This document shows, in pieces, positions 35,053 to 47,753 of a DNA stretch of 64,000 nucleotides (positions are counted from its first letter, which is position 1; the number at the start of each line of letters is the position of its first letter). Both the position numbers and the translations under genes were made by a program. A model generated the notes under the pieces. It did no database searches, was not told where the DNA came from, and was given only the letters and a program-made list of their open reading frames with translations. The DNA comes from Budorcas taxicolor (lineage: Eukaryota; Chordata; Mammalia; Artiodactyla; Bovidae): contig NC_068913.1 of NCBI RefSeq assembly GCF_023091745.1, positions 36,338,501 through 36,402,500 on the forward strand, given 5' to 3'.

Positions 35053-35447
35053 AAAAGCTGAGTGCTGAAGAATTGATGGTTTTGAACTGTGGTATTGAAA
35101 AGGACTCTTGAGAGTCCCTTGGACTGCAAGGAGACCCAGCCAGTCCATCCTAAAGGAAATCAGTTCTGAATATTCACTGGAAGGACTGATGCTGAAGCTG
35201 AAACTCTAATATTTTGGCCACCTGATGAGCTGACTCATTTGAAAAGACCCTGATGCTGGGAAAGATTGAAGGCAGGAGGAGAAGGGGACTACAGAGGATG
35301 AGATGGTTGGATGGCATCACCAACTCAATGGACATGAATTTGAGCAAATTCTGGGAGTCGGTGATGTACAGGGAGGCCTGGCTTACTGCAGTCCATGGGA
35401 TCTCAGAGTTGCACACAACTGAGTGACTGAACTGAACTGAACTGAAA
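35053..35447 (+). mobile_element. BovB 3' fragment
   Basis: GCTGAGTGCTGAAGAATTGA through the C-terminal block to a long GAACTGAACTGAACTGAAA tail. It is 5'-truncated, as for most genomic BovB copies. Confidence 0.92.
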
Positions 35448-35751
35448 TTTATCTAAATGTAGCAAGAGTGGATTGCTTATGTAGGAAACAAGGCCTAGAC
35501 TGCTGCCTGGAATCTAGAAAAGGACTATTTCTTGCCCACTGCTTCCCTGTGGATTTAAATTCTATGTAGAAAAATGTTGAGGTCTTCTGATTAAAGTCAC
35601 TAACTACCAGGTAAAAACACAAATAATTTTGATAGTGTGACTCATGTACATATTTGTGTCTGTATGAACTTTCAATATGCATCTATATATTAAAATGAAT
35701 TTCGAAAAGTAAAGAAACCAAGGTAACCAGAATACATATCAAGCAGGGACC

Positions 35752-35920
35752 ACTATCTCAGGTAAAGAATCCACGTGCAATGCACAAAACCAAGGTTTGA
35801 TTCCTGAGTCAGGAAGATCCCCTGGAGAAGGAAATGGCACCCCACTCCAGTATTCTTGCCTGGGAAATCCCATGGACAGAGGAGTCTGGTGGACTACAAG
35901 GGATCACAAGAGTTGAACAC
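35752..35920 (+). mobile_element. Bov-tA SINE joined to BovB
   Basis: A plus-strand Bov-tA starting within its head (CTCAGGTAAAGAATCCACGT) and running through CTCCAGTATTCTTGCCTGGG to GATCACAAGAGTTGAACAC. There the sequence passes into BovB endonuclease sequence instead of finishing the SINE tail. The switch point shares the bases AAGAGTNGAACA between the two. Confidence 0.8.
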
Positions 35921-37645
35921 ATCAACATGTTAGCAACCAGTGAACTAAAATGGACAGGAATGGGAAAATTGAATTCAGATGACAATTACATCTACAACTC
36001 TGGGCAAGAATCCCATAGAGAAATGGAGTAGCCCTCATAATCAATAAAAGAGTCTGAAATGCAGTACTTGCATGCAACCTTAAAAATAACAGTATGATCT
36101 CAATTCTTTCCCAAGGTAAACAATTCAACAGTAATCCAAGTCTGCACCCCAAATACAAATGCCAAAGAAGCTGAAGTTGATCACTTCTATGAAAATCCAG
36201 GAGGCCTCCTAGAACTAACACCAAAAAAAGATGTCCTATTCATCATAGGGGATTGCAATGCAAAAGTAGGAAGTCAAGATATACATGGAGTAACAAGTAA
36301 GGTTGGCCTGGGAACACAAAATGAAGCAGGGCAAATACTAACAGAATTCTGCCAAGAGAACACAGTGGTCATAGTAATCACCATTTTGCAACAACACAAG
36401 AGACAACTTTACACATGGACATCACCAAATGGTCAATACCAAGATAAGATTGATTATATTTTTTTGTAACTGAAGATGGAGAAGCTTTGTACAGTCAGCA
36501 AAAACAAGACCCGGGGCTGATTGTGGCTCAGATCATCAGCTCCTCATAGCAAAATCCAGTCTTAAAGTAAAGAAAGGGAGGAAAACCACTAGGCCATCAA
36601 GGAACAAATTAAATAAAATCTCCTAAAATATACAGTTGAGGTGACAAATAGATTCAAAGGATTAGGTCTAGTAAACAGAGAGCATGAAGAACTATGGACA
36701 GAGGTCAGTTATATTGTATAGTAGGCAGTGAACAAATCATCCCAAATAAAAAGAAATACACGAAGGCAAAGTGGCTGACTGAGGAGGCTTCACATATAGT
36801 GGAGGAAAGAAGAGAAACAAAAAGCAAGTAAGAGAGGGAAAGGTACACCCAACTAAATGCAGAGTTCCAGAGAATAGCAAGGAGAGACAAGAAGCCTCTT
36901 TTCAATGAACAATGCAAAGAAATAGAGGAAAAACAGCAAATAAGGTAAGACTAGAGACCTCTTCAAGAAAACTGGAACTATCAAAGGAATATTTGATCCA
37001 AAGATGGGCGCAATAAAGGACAGAAATGGTAGAGATCTAATAGATGCAGAAGAGATCAAGAATAGATGGAAAGAATACACAGAGGAACTGTACCAAAAAA
37101 CAAAAAACAAAAACAAAAACCCCTTAATGACCCAGAGGAGTAGTCTCTCACTCAGAGCCAGACATTCTGGACTGTGAAGTTAAGTGGGCCTTAGGAAGCA
37201 CAGTTGCCAATAAAGCTAGTGGAGGTGATGGAATGCCACCAGGGCTATTAAAATCCTAAATTATGATGCTATTAAAGTGCTGTGTGAAATATGTCAGCAA
37301 ATTTGGAAAACCCAGCAGTGGCCACAGGACTGGAAAAGGTCATTCTTCATCCCAATGTTCAAGAAGAGCAGTGCTAAAGAATGTTCAAACCACCACACAA
37401 TTGCACTCATCTCCCATGCTAGGAAGGTTATACTCAAAATTCTCCAAGCTAGGCTTCAGCATTAAGTGAATAGAGAACTTCCAGATCTTCAAGTTGGTTA
37501 CAGAAAAGGAAGAGGAACCAGATACCAAATGCCAACATTCGCTGGATCATAGAGAAAGCAAGGGAATTCCAGAAAAGCATTTACCTCTGTTTCATGGACT
37601 ATGCCAAAGCCTTTGACAGTCTGGATCATAGCAAACTGTGAAAAA
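35908..37645 (+). mobile_element. Older BovB, left part (outermost level of nested block)
   Basis: BovB endonuclease region (GAACTAAAATGGACAGGAAT) to the RT start (GCCAAAGCCTTTGACAGTCT). It is interrupted after GCAAACTGTGAAAAA by the minus-strand L1. The same BovB resumes at 57374 with CACTTCAAGAGATGGG. It is badly diverged, with no frame longer than 100 codons. Confidence 0.9.
37632..37645 (+). repeat. Target-site duplication of the minus-strand L1 (left copy)
   Basis: CAAACTGTGAAAAA here is identical to 57360-57373. The bases belong to the BovB target. Confidence 0.88.
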
Positions 37646-38212
37646 TTCTTTCTTTGTTGTTGCTGTTTTTTAAAAATTTTTTCTTGAAGGATAATTGCTT
37701 TACAGAATTTTTTTGTTTTCTGTCAAACCTCAACATGAATCAGTCATAGGTATACATATATCCCCTCCCTTTTCAACCTCCCTCCCATCTCCCTCCCCAT
37801 CCCACCCCTCTAGATTGATACAGAGCCCCTGTTTGAGTTTTCTGAGCCATACAGAAAATTCCTGTTGGCTATTTTACATATGGCAAAGTAAGTTTCCATG
37901 CCACTCTTTTCATACATCTCACCCTCTCCTCTCCTCTCCTCTCCTCAGGTCCAGAGGTCAGTTCTCTATGTCTGTTTCTCCACTGCTGAGATGTAAATAC
38001 ATTCTTCAGTACTATTTTTCTAGATTCAGTATATATGTGTTAGAATATGATATTCACCTTTCTCTTTCTCACTTACTTCACTTTGTATAATAGGTTCTGG
38101 GTTCATCCACTTCAGTAGAACTGACTCAAATGTGTTTCTTTTTATGGCTGAGCAATATTCCATCGTGTATATGTACCAAAACTTCTGTATCCATTCATCT
38201 GTCGATGGACAT

Positions 38213-41200
38213 CTAGGTTGCTTCCATGTTCTAGCTGTTGCAAATAGTGCTGCAATGAACAATGGGATACATGTGTCTCTTTCAATTTTGGTTTCCTCAG
38301 CGTATATGCCTAGGAATGGCATTGCTGGGTCATATGGTGGTTTTATTCCTAGTTTTTTTTAAGGAATCTCCATACCATCTTCCATAGTGGCTGTATCAAT
38401 TTACATTCCGACCAACAGGGCAAGAACATTCCCTTTTCTCCACACCATCTCCAGCATTTACCATTTGTAGACTTTTTGATGATGGCCACTCTGACCAGTG
38501 TGAAGTGATATCTTATTGTAGTTTTGATTTGCATTTCTCTAATAAGGAGCAATGTTGAGCATCTTTTCATCTGTTTATTAGCCATCAGTACGTATTTGGA
38601 GAAATGTCTGTTTAGGTCTTTTTCCTGCTTTTTGATTGGGTTGTTTTTCTGGCATTGAGTTGTATGAGCTGTTTGTATGTTTTGGAAATTAATCCTTTGT
38701 CAGTTGTTTCATTAGCTATTATTTTCTCCCATTCTGAGGGTTGTCTTTTCACTTTGCTTATAGTTTCTTTTGCTGTGCAAAAGCTTTTAAGTTTAATCAG
38801 GTCCTTCTTCTTTACTTTTATTTCCATTACTCTAGGAAGTGGATCATCAAGGATCTTGCTTTGATTTGTGTCATCGAGTGTTCTGCATATGTTTTCCTCT
38901 AAGAGTTTTATAGTTTCTGGTCTTACATTTAGGTCTTTAATCCATTTTGAGTTTTTGTGTATGGTGTTAGGAAGTGCTCTGATTTCACTCTTTTACATGT
39001 AGCTGTTCAGTTTTCCCAGCACCATTTATTGAACAGGCTGTCTTTGCCCCATTGTATATTGTTGCCTCCTTTGTAAAAAATAAGGCACCCATAGGTGCAT
39101 AGGTTTATTTCTGGGCTATCTTGTTCCATTGGTCTATGTTTCTGTGCCCATACCATACTCTCTCAATGACTGTAGCTTTGTAGTATAATCTGAAGTCAGG
39201 AAGGTTGATTCCTCCAGCTCAATTCTTCTTTCTCAAGACTACTTTGGCTATTCGGGGTCTTTTGTGTATTCCATGTGAACTGTGAAATTTTTGGCTCTAG
39301 TTCTGTGAAAAATGCCATTGGTAATTTGATAGGGATCGCACTGAATCTGTTGATTGCGTTCGGTAGTATAGTCATTTTCACAATATTGATTCTTCTTACC
39401 CAGGAACATGGAATATTTCTTCATCTGTTTATCCCATCTTTGATTTCTTTCATTAGCATTTTATAATTTTCTGTGTACAGTTCTTTTGTCTCCTTTATTT
39501 CTAGATATTTAATTGTTTTTGTTGCAATGGTGAATGGGATTGATACCATTATTTCTCCTTCTGAATTTTCATTGTTAGTATATAGAAATGCAACTGATTT
39601 CTGTGTATTGATTGTGTATCCTGCACCCTTGCTAAATTCACTGATTAGCTCTAGTAATTTTCTGATACTATCTTCAGGGTTTTCTGTGTACAGTGTCAAG
39701 TCATCTGTAAACAGTGAGAGTTTTACTTCTTTTCTGATCTGGATTCTTTCTACTTCTTTTTCTTCTCTGATTGCTGTAGTTAGGACTTTCAGAACTATGT
39801 TGAATAATAGTGGGGAAATTGGTCACCTTTGTCTTGTTCATGATCTTAGGGGGAATGCTTTCAGTTTTTCACCATTGAGAATAATGTTTGCCATAGGCTT
39901 ATCATATATGGCCTTTACTATGTTAAGGTAAGTTCATTTTATGCCCATTTTTTGAAGAGTTTTAATCAAAAATGGGTGCTGAATTTTGTCAAAGGCTTTT
40001 TCTGCATCTATTGAGATTGTCATATGGTTTCTATCTTCCAATTTGTTCATATGGTGTATCACATGGATTAATTTGTGTATCTTGAAGAAATCTCACGTCC
40101 CTGGAATAAACCCAATTTGATAATGATGTATGAGCTTTTTGATGTGTTGCTGAATTCTGTTTGCTAAAATTTTGTTGAGGACTTTTCTATCTATGTTCAT
40201 CAGTGATATTGGCCTGGAGTTTTATTTTTTTGTGTTTTCTTTGTCTGGTTTTGGTATCAGGGTGATGTTGGCCTTGTAGAATGAGTTGGAAAGTGTGCCA
40301 TTCTCTGCAAATTTTTGAAAGAGTTTCAGAAGGATAGGCATTAGCTCTTCTCTAAATGTTTGATAGAATTCTCCCATGAAGCCATCTGGTCCTGGGCTTT
40401 TGTTTTTTGGGAGATTTTTGATCACAGCTTCAATTTCATTGCTTGTAACTGGGTTGTTCATAATTTCTATTTCTTCCTGGTTCAATCTTGGAAAATTGAA
40501 CTTGTCTAAGAATCTGTCCATTTCTTCCATGTTATCCATTTTATTGCTGTATAGTTGTTCATAACAGTCTCTAATAATCCTTTGTATTTCTGCATTGTCT
40601 GTTCTAACCTCTTTTTCATTTCTAAATTTGTAGATTTGATTCCTTTATTTTTTTATTGATGAGTCTGGCCAAAGGTCTATTTATCTTCTCAAAGAACCAG
40701 CTTTTAGTTTTATTAATCTTTACTATTGTTTCTTTTATTTTTCATTTATTTCTACTCAGATCTTTATGATATCTTTCCCTCCACTAATTTGGGGCTTTTT
40801 TGTTCTTCTTTTTCCAGTTGTTTTAGGTGTAAAGTTAGTTTGTCCATTTGATGTTTTTCTTGTTTATTGATGTAGGATTGCACTGCTATAAACTTTCCTC
40901 TTAGGACTGCTTTTGCTACATCCCACAGGTTTTGAACTGTCGTGTTTTCATTATCATTTATTTCTATAAATTTTATTTCCCTTATGATTTCTTCAGTAAC
41001 CTGTTGGTTATTTAGGAACACGTTGCCTAATCTCCATGTGTTTGTGTTTCTTACAGATTTTTTCTTGTTATTGATATCCAGTCTCATAGCGTTTTGGTCT
41101 GAGAAGATACTTAATACGATTTCAAGTTTCTTAAATTTACTGAGATTTGATTTGTGACCCAAGATGTGATCTGTTCTGGAGAATGTTCCATGTGCACTTG

Positions 41201-41779
41201 AGAAGGTGTATTCTTCCGCGTTTAGATGGAATGTCCTGAAGATATTAATGAGATCCATCTCATCTAATGTATCATTCCAGACTTGTGTTTCCTTATTAAT
41301 TTTCTGTTTTGATGATCTGTCCATTGGTGTGAGTGGGGTGTTAAAGTCTATTATTATTGTGTATTGTCAATTTCTCCTTTTATGTCTGTTAGTGTTTGTC
41401 TTATGTATTGAGGTGTTCTTATGTCGGGTGCATAGATATTTACAATTGTTATGTTTTCCTTTTGGACTGATGATCCCTTGATCATTATGTAGTGTCCTTC
41501 CTTATCTCTTGTAATCTTCTTTATTTTAAGGTCTATTTTGTCTGATATGAGGGTTGCTACTCTAGCTTTCTTTTGCTTCCTATTTGCAGGGAATATATTT
41601 TTCCATCTTCTCATTTTCAGTCTTTATGTGTCTTAAGGTCTGAAGTATGTTTCTTGTAAACAGCATATATATATGGGTCTTGTTTTTGTATTAATATTCA
41701 GCCAGTTGGTGTCTTTTGGTTTGAGCATTCAGTCCATTTACATTTAAAATAATTATGGTATATATTTTCCTATTGCCAT
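38213..41779 (-). pseudogene. L1 ORF2 (endonuclease-RT), full length but broken
   Basis: The ATG (reverse, 41777-41779) is followed by AIGKYI, with the endonuclease visible in GVATLISDKIDLKIK and FSSAHGTFSRTDHILGHKS. The RT has NKSPGPDGFMGEF (40400-40440), the active-site region about 39720 and the C-terminal domain down to a TAG at 38213-38215. The longest frames are 41324-40764 (186 codons), 40539-40222 and 39699-39421. Many frameshifts make it inactive. Confidence 0.88.
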
Positions 41780-42160
41780 TTTAATTATTTGGGGTTGATT
41801 TTGTAGATCTTGTTTTCTTCTTCTCTTCTATATCTTGACGACATAGTCCCTTTAACATTTGTTGTAAAGCTGGTTTGGTGGTACTGAATTCTCTTAACTT
41901 TTGCTTGTCTGAAAAGCTTTTAATTTTTCATAAATTTTGAATGAGATCCTTTCCAGGTACAGTAATATTTGTTGTAAATTTTTCCCTTTCAGTACTTTAA
42001 ATATATCCTGCCATTCCCTTCTGGCCTGCACAGTTTCTGCTGAAAGATCATCTGTTAAGCAAATGGGGTTTCCTTTGTATGTTACTTGTTGCTGCGCCCT
42101 GGCGCCTCTTAATACTCTTTCTTTGTGTTTAGTCTTTGTTAGCTTGATTAGTATGCGTCT

Positions 42161-42170
42161 TGGTGTGTTT
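42161..42170 (+). repeat. Target-site duplication of the inverted BovB (left copy)
   Basis: TGGTGTGTTT here matches 44372-44381 exactly. Both lie in ORF1 sequence of the host L1. Confidence 0.8.
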
Positions 42171-42357
42171 TTTCACTCTCTTCTTTCACTTTCATCAAGA
42201 GGCTTTTGAGTTCCTCTTCACTTTCTGCCATAAGGGTGGTGTCATCTGTATATCTGAGGTTATTGAAATTTCTCCTGGCAATCTTGATTCCAGCTTGTGT
42301 TTCTTCCAGTCCAGCGTTTCTCATGATGTACTCTGCATAGAAGTTAAATAAGCAGGG

Positions 42358-43389
42358 TTACAATATACACCCTTGACAGACTCCTTTTCCTATTTGGAAC
42401 CAGTCTGTTGTTCCATGGCCAGTTCTAACTGTTGCTTCCTTACCTGTATACAGATTTCTCAGGAGGCAGGTCAGGTGGTCTGGTATTCCCATCTCTTTCA
42501 GAATTTTCCACAGTTTATTGTAATCCACACAGTCAAAGGCTTTGGCATAATCAATAAAGCAGAAGTAGTTTTCCAGGAACTCTCTTGTTTTTTCCATGAT
42601 CCAGCGGATGTTGGCAATTTGATCTCTGGTTCCTCTGCCTTTTCTAAAACCAGCTTGAACATCAGGAATTTCACGGTTCACGTATTGCTGAAGCCTGGCT
42701 TGGAGAATTTTGAGCATTACATTACTAGCATGTGGGATGAGTGCAATTGTGCAGTAGTTTGAGCATTCTTTGGCATTGCGTTTCTTTGGGATTGGAATGA
42801 AAACTGACCTTTTCCAGTCCTTTGGCCACTGCTGAGTTTTCCACATTTGCTGGCATACTGAGTGCAGCACTTTCACAGCATCGTCTTTCAGGATTTGAAA
42901 TAGCTCCACTGGAATTCCATCACCTCCACTAGCTTTGTTCATAGTGATGCTTTGTAAGGCCCACTTGACTTCACATTCCAGGATGTCTGGCTCTAGGTGA
43001 GTGATCACACCATCGTGATTACCCAGGTCGTGAAGATCTTTTTTGTACAGTACTTCTGTGTATTCTTGCCACCTCTTCTTAATATCTTCTGCTTCTATTA
43101 GGTCCATACCATTTCTGTCCTTTATCGAGCCCATCTTTGCATGAAATATTCCCTTGGTATCTCTAATTTTCTTGAAGAGATCTCTAGTCTTTCCCATTCT
43201 GTTGTTTTCCTCTATTTCTTTGCATTGATCACTGAAGAAGGCTTTATCTCTTCTTGCTATTGTTTGGAATTCTGCATTCAGATGTTTATATCTTTCCTTT
43301 TCTCCTTTGCTTTTTGCTTCTCTTCTTTTCACAGCTATTTGTAAGGCCTCCCCAGACAACCATTTTGCTTTTTTGCATTTCTTTTCCAT
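42358..43389 (-). pseudogene. BovB RT fragment, 343 codons open
   Basis: The longest BovB frame in the window. It begins MEKKCKKAKWLSGEALQ and runs through KERYKHLNAEF, TMNKASGGDGIPVEL, RKGRGTRDQIANI and DYAKAFDCVDYNKLW to GVCQGCIL, ending at a TAA just before the SPCLFNL position. It lacks the metal-binding motif, which follows in a separate frame near 42250 and there reads YTDD. It is inactive. Confidence 0.88.
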
Positions 43390-43663
43390 GGGATGGTCTT
43401 GATCCCTGTCTCCTGTATCATGTCACGAACCTCATTCCATAGTTCATCAGGCATTCTATCTATCAGATCTAGTCCCTTAAATATATTTCTCACTTCCACT
43501 GTATAATCATAAGGGATTTGATTTAGGTCATACTTGAATGGTCTAGCAGTTTTCCCTACTTTCTTCAATTTAAGTCTGAATTTGGTAATAAGGAGTTCAT
43601 GATATGAGCCACAGTCAGCTCCTGGTCTTGTTTTTGTTGACTATATAGAGCTTCTCCATCTTT

Positions 43664-44371
43664 AGTGAAAAAGTTGGCTTAAATCTCAACATTCAGAAAA
43701 TGAAGATCATGGCATCTGGTCCCATCACTTCATGGGAAATAGATGGGGAAACAGTGGAAACAGTGTCAGGCTTTATTTTTTGGGGCCCCAAAATCACTGC
43801 AGATGGTGACTGCAGCCATGAAATTAAAAGACACTTACTCCTTGGAAGAAAAGTTATGACAAACCTAGACAGCATATTCAAAAGAAGAGACATTACTTTG
43901 CCGACAAAGGTCCGTCTAGTCAAGGCTATGGTTTTTCCAGTGGTAATGTATGGATGTGAGAGTTGGACTGTGAAGAAGGCTGAGTGCTGAAGAATTGATG
44001 CTTTTGAACTGTGGTGTTGGAGAAGACTCTTCAGAGTCCCTTGGACTGCAAGGAGATCCAACCAGTCCATTCTGAAGGAGATCAGCCCTGTGATTTCTTT
44101 GGAAGGAATGATGCTAAAGCTGAAACTCTAGTACTTTGGCCACCTCATGCAAACAGTTGACTCATTGGAAAAGACTTTGATGCTGGGAGGGACTGGGGGC
44201 AGAAGGAGAAGGGGACAACAGAAGATGAGATGCCTGGATGGCATCATGGACTTGATGGACATGAGTCTGAGTGAACTCCGGGAGTTGGTGATAGACAGGG
44301 AGGCCTGGCGTGCTGCGATTCATGGGGTCGCAAAGAGTCGGACACGACTTAGCGACTGAACTGAACTAAAC
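43664..44371 (+). pseudogene. BovB C-terminal part (right half of the inverted element)
   Basis: An open stretch 43700-43990 (ITSWEIDGETVETVSGFIFWG, SWTVKKAEC), then frame changes and the tail block (MSLSELRELVIDREAWRAAIHGV). It forms the right half of the twin-primed copy, with the 3' tail at 44330-44371. Confidence 0.86.
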
Positions 44372-44510
44372 TGGTGTGTTTATCCTTGGGCCTATCCTGT
44401 ATGGGACTCTCTGTGCCTCTTGAACTTTATCGACTATTTCCTTTTCCATACTGGGAAAATTTTCAACTATAATCCATTCAAAACTTTTCTCATTCTTTTT
44501 CTCTTCTTCT

Positions 44511-44730
44511 AAGTAAGTAAGTAAGTGTTAGTTGCTCAATTGCGCCCTATTCTGTGCTACCCCACGAACTGCACCCCACCAGGCTCCTCTGTCCATGAGA
44601 TTCTCCAGGCAAGGATATTGGAGTGGGTTGCCATTTCCATCTCCAGGGAATCTTCCCAACCCAGGGATCGAACCCATGTCTCTTGCATTACAGACAGATT
44701 CTTTACTGACTGCGCTACAAGGGAAGCCCT
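44511..44730 (-). mobile_element. Bov-tA SINE
   Basis: The full body and tRNA-like head in reverse (GGGCTTCCCTTGTAGCGCAG at 44710-44729; the head includes GGTTCGATCCC near 44664). Its tail side shows AAGTAAGTAAGTAAGTG. TCTTCTTCT lies on both sides as a candidate duplication, though the sequence is simple there. It lies within ORF1 of the minus-strand L1. Confidence 0.88.
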
Positions 44731-44739
44731 TCTTCTTCT

Positions 44740-45111
44740 CATTTCAGCTGCTCAGTCGTGTCCGACTCTTTGTGACTCATGAATCGCAGCATGCCAGGCC
44801 TCCCTGTCCATTACCAACTCCCAAAGTTCACTCAGACTCACGTCCATCGAGTCCGTGATGCCATCCAGCCATCTCATCCTTTGTCGTCCCCTTCTCCTCC
44901 TGCCCCCAATCCTTCCCAGCATCAAAGTCTTTTCCAATGAGTCAACTGTTCGCATGAAGTGGCCAAAGTATTGGAGTTTCAGCTTTAGCATCATTACTTC
45001 CAAAGAAATCGCAGGGCTGATCTCCTTCAGAATGGACTGGTTGGATCTCCTTGCAGTCCAAGGGACTCTGAAGAGTCTTCTCCAACACCACAGTTCAAAA
45101 GCATCAATTTT
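44740..45111 (-). mobile_element. BovB 3' half (minus), left of the young L1
   Basis: The reverse of a BovB 3' end, from CATTTCAGCTGCTCAGTCGT to the TCTCCAACACCACAGTTC block at 45080. The element is split by the young L1 and resumes at 52858. It was inserted into ORF1 of the minus-strand L1. Confidence 0.92.
45097..45111 (+). repeat. Target-site duplication of the young L1 (left copy)
   Basis: AAAAGCATCAATTTT here is identical to 52843-52857. The leading As are ambiguous with the A-tail on the right. Confidence 0.9.
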
Positions 45112-47753
45112 GAGGACGGGATAAAGATGGTAGAGGAATAGGACGGGAAGACCACTTTCTCCCTCACAAATTCCTCAAAAGAACATTTCAACGCTGAGCA
45201 AACTCCACAAAACAACTTCTGTAGGCTGGCAGAGGTCATCAGGCAACCAGAAAAGCAGACCATTGTCTTCAAAAACAGGTAGGAAAAAATATAAAAGACG
45301 AAAAAGGAGACAAAGGAGGTGGGGAGGGAGCTCCGTCCCAGGAAGGGAAGCCCGTCCCGGGAAGGGAATTTTAAGAAGAGAGGTTTCCAAACACCAGGAA
45401 ACACTCTCCCTGCCGAGTCTGTGGCGAGTCTTGGAAACACAGAGGGCAACATAACAGGAAGGAAAAATAAAGAAATAATTAAAACCAAGAGATTACAAGC
45501 CCAACAGTAACTCCCCCAGCGGAAAAGCAGCACAGAGGCCTGCATCCGCCGTTGGGAAGTGGGGGCAGGGCAGGGACGTGCGGGAGGCGCGGGCTGCAGT
45601 GCTTTGTAAGAATCAGGCAGGAACGCCCCACGCGCAACCAGAACGATCTAACTTTCGCTAGCAAACCAGACTGTGGGATAGCTACCGCACGAAAAGCTCG
45701 AACATAAGACACCGCCAGGACCGAGCACAGAACAAAGGATGGAATGGAAAAAGCCGGCTGCAGACCATCCCCTGCCGGGGACAGGCAGCCAGAGCCGTAA
45801 GGACTGGAAAGGGGCAACTGCAGACCCGGAGAGACTTTACTTACCTAACTGCAAGCAGGCCTCTTTGCTAAGACTTCTGGGGGTGCTGGACACTCACAAT
45901 CTGCCTTACGGGGGACGCCAGCGGTCCACCCAGAAAGCTGAGCAGCAGCAGCAGAAAAGGTGACAGGCCGCGGCGATCGCGCTCGCCAAACTCCTGAGCT
46001 ACTTGGACCTGGGAAGGGCACAAAACGCAGTCCCAGCCGAATCTGTGCCTCTGAGGGCGGCCTGAGCGCCGAACCTGAGCGGCTTGGACCGGGGAAGTGC
46101 ACGCAGCCTAGGGCTGGCCCCAGACGGTTCCCGGCTGAGCATCATAGAGCCGGAGGGGTTTGTGCGCCATGAGAAGGGACAGGTCAGGCGGGGCTGAGAC
46201 ACTGTGCACACGACAGTGCTATTTGTTTGCAGCATCCCCCCTCCCCACAGCGCGACTGAACTAGTGAGCCTAAAAAACCAGCAAACAGAAGAAGTTAAAC
46301 AGAGGGAACCACCTTGGAAGTGATCCCACATGGCCCAAAACATCAGAGAAGGGCCAGATATATTTTTAATAATTTTAAAATCATTCCTTTTTTTTTTTCT
46401 TTTTTTTCTTCTTCTTTTTTTTTCTAACTTCTTTTTTTAATTGTTAAGTCTTCTATTTCTCCTCTAAATTTTATTTCTATAACCTACTATTACTATTAAA
46501 AAAAAAAAGACTTTTTTTTTTTTTTTAAGGCAAACACCATATATAGCCTTTGGATGGTTGTTGGTGGTTTTTTGTTTTTGTTTTGTTTTGTTTTGTTTTG
46601 TTTGTTTGTTTTTTTTAATAATTCTTGTTTTTTTTTTTCTTTCTTCCTTTTTCCTTCTGCTTCTTTTCTTTAATATTGTATTTTTTAAAATCCAACCTCT
46701 ACTCTAGATTTTTAATCTTTGCTCTTAGGTTTCTGTTGTCAATTTTGTACATTTAAAAACCCAAACTTCACTACCCAAGTTTACCTGAGAGCGAGATTAC
46801 TGGCTTGACCACTCTCTCCTCCTTTGGACTCTCCTTTTTCTCCACCAGGTGGCCTCTGTCTCTTTTCTCCCCCATCTCTTCTCTATCCAACTCTGTGAAT
46901 CTCTGTGTGTTCCAGACGGTGGAGAACACCTAAGGAACTGGTTACTGCAAGGATTTGTCTCTCTCCTTCTCATTCCTCTCTCTTATCCTCCTGGTCACCT
47001 CTGTCTACTTCCTCCCTCTCCTCTTCCCCGTATAACTCCGTAAATACCTCTGAGCGGTCCAGACTATAGAGCACACATAAGGAAGTGACTACTGGCTAGC
47101 TTGCTCTCTCCTCTTTTGACCTCACCGCATCTAATTCCAGTTATCTCTAACTACCCCCTCCATCTTCTCTTCTCCTTGTAACTCAGTGAACCTCTCTGGG
47201 TGTCCCTCAATGTGGAGACACTTTTCATCTTTAACCTAGATGTTTTATCATCGGTGCTGTATAGATGGAGAAGTCTAGAGGCTACTGTAAAAATAAAACT
47301 GAAAACCAGAAGCAGGAGGCTTAAATCCAAAGCCTGAAAACATTAGAGAACTCTTGAATTCAGGGAACATTAAGCAATAGGAGCTCATCAAATGCCTTCA
47401 TACCTACACTGAAACCAAGTTCCACCCAAGGGCCAACAAGTTCCAAAACAAGACATACCACTCAAATTCTCCAGCAACACAGGAACACTCCCCTGAGCTT
47501 CAATATACAGGCAACTCAAAATTATTCCAAAACCCTTGATGTCTCATAACCCATTACTGGTCACTCCACTGCACTCCAGAGAGAAGAAACCCAGCTCCAC
47601 CCACCAGAACTCCAACACAAGCCTCCCTAACCAGGAAACCTTGACAAGCCACTGATAGAACCCCACCCACAGTGAGGAAGCTCCATAATAAAGAGAACTC
47701 CACAAATTACCAGAATATAAAAAGGCCACCCCAAACACAGCAATATAACCAAG
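45112..47753 (+). promoter_or_regulatory. L1 5' UTR / internal promoter region
   Basis: It starts GAGGACGGGATAAAGATGGTAG. A GC- and CpG-rich part spans about 45300-46260. A T-rich tract follows (46380-46690, including TTTTG repeats at 46570-46612). A less biased segment then leads to the ORF1 ATG. L1 5' UTRs drive transcription of full-length elements in other mammals; here that is inferred from position. The 5' UTR differs largely from that of the two older L1s in this window. Confidence 0.8.

Larger units (their letters stand above)
42171..44371. mobile_element. BovB LINE with inverted 5' half (twin-priming structure)
   Basis: The left part (42171-43663) is BovB in minus orientation, from the endonuclease/linker (read in reverse: AAAGATGGAGAAGCTC...) to the AAAGTGAAAGAAGAGAGTGA motif. 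The right part (43664-44371) is plus orientation from AGTGAAAAAGTTGGCTTAAA to the GAACTGAACT tail. In the ordinary element these two ends are adjacent, with an AGTGAAA overlap of seven bases. Duplications of TGGTGTGTTT bracket the whole. Confidence 0.93.

Noticed and set aside
45027..45545. A 172-codon open frame on the minus strand, partly in CpG-rich sequence
   Set aside because: It spans the junction of BovB and the young L1 5' UTR, so it is a chance frame across an insertion boundary.
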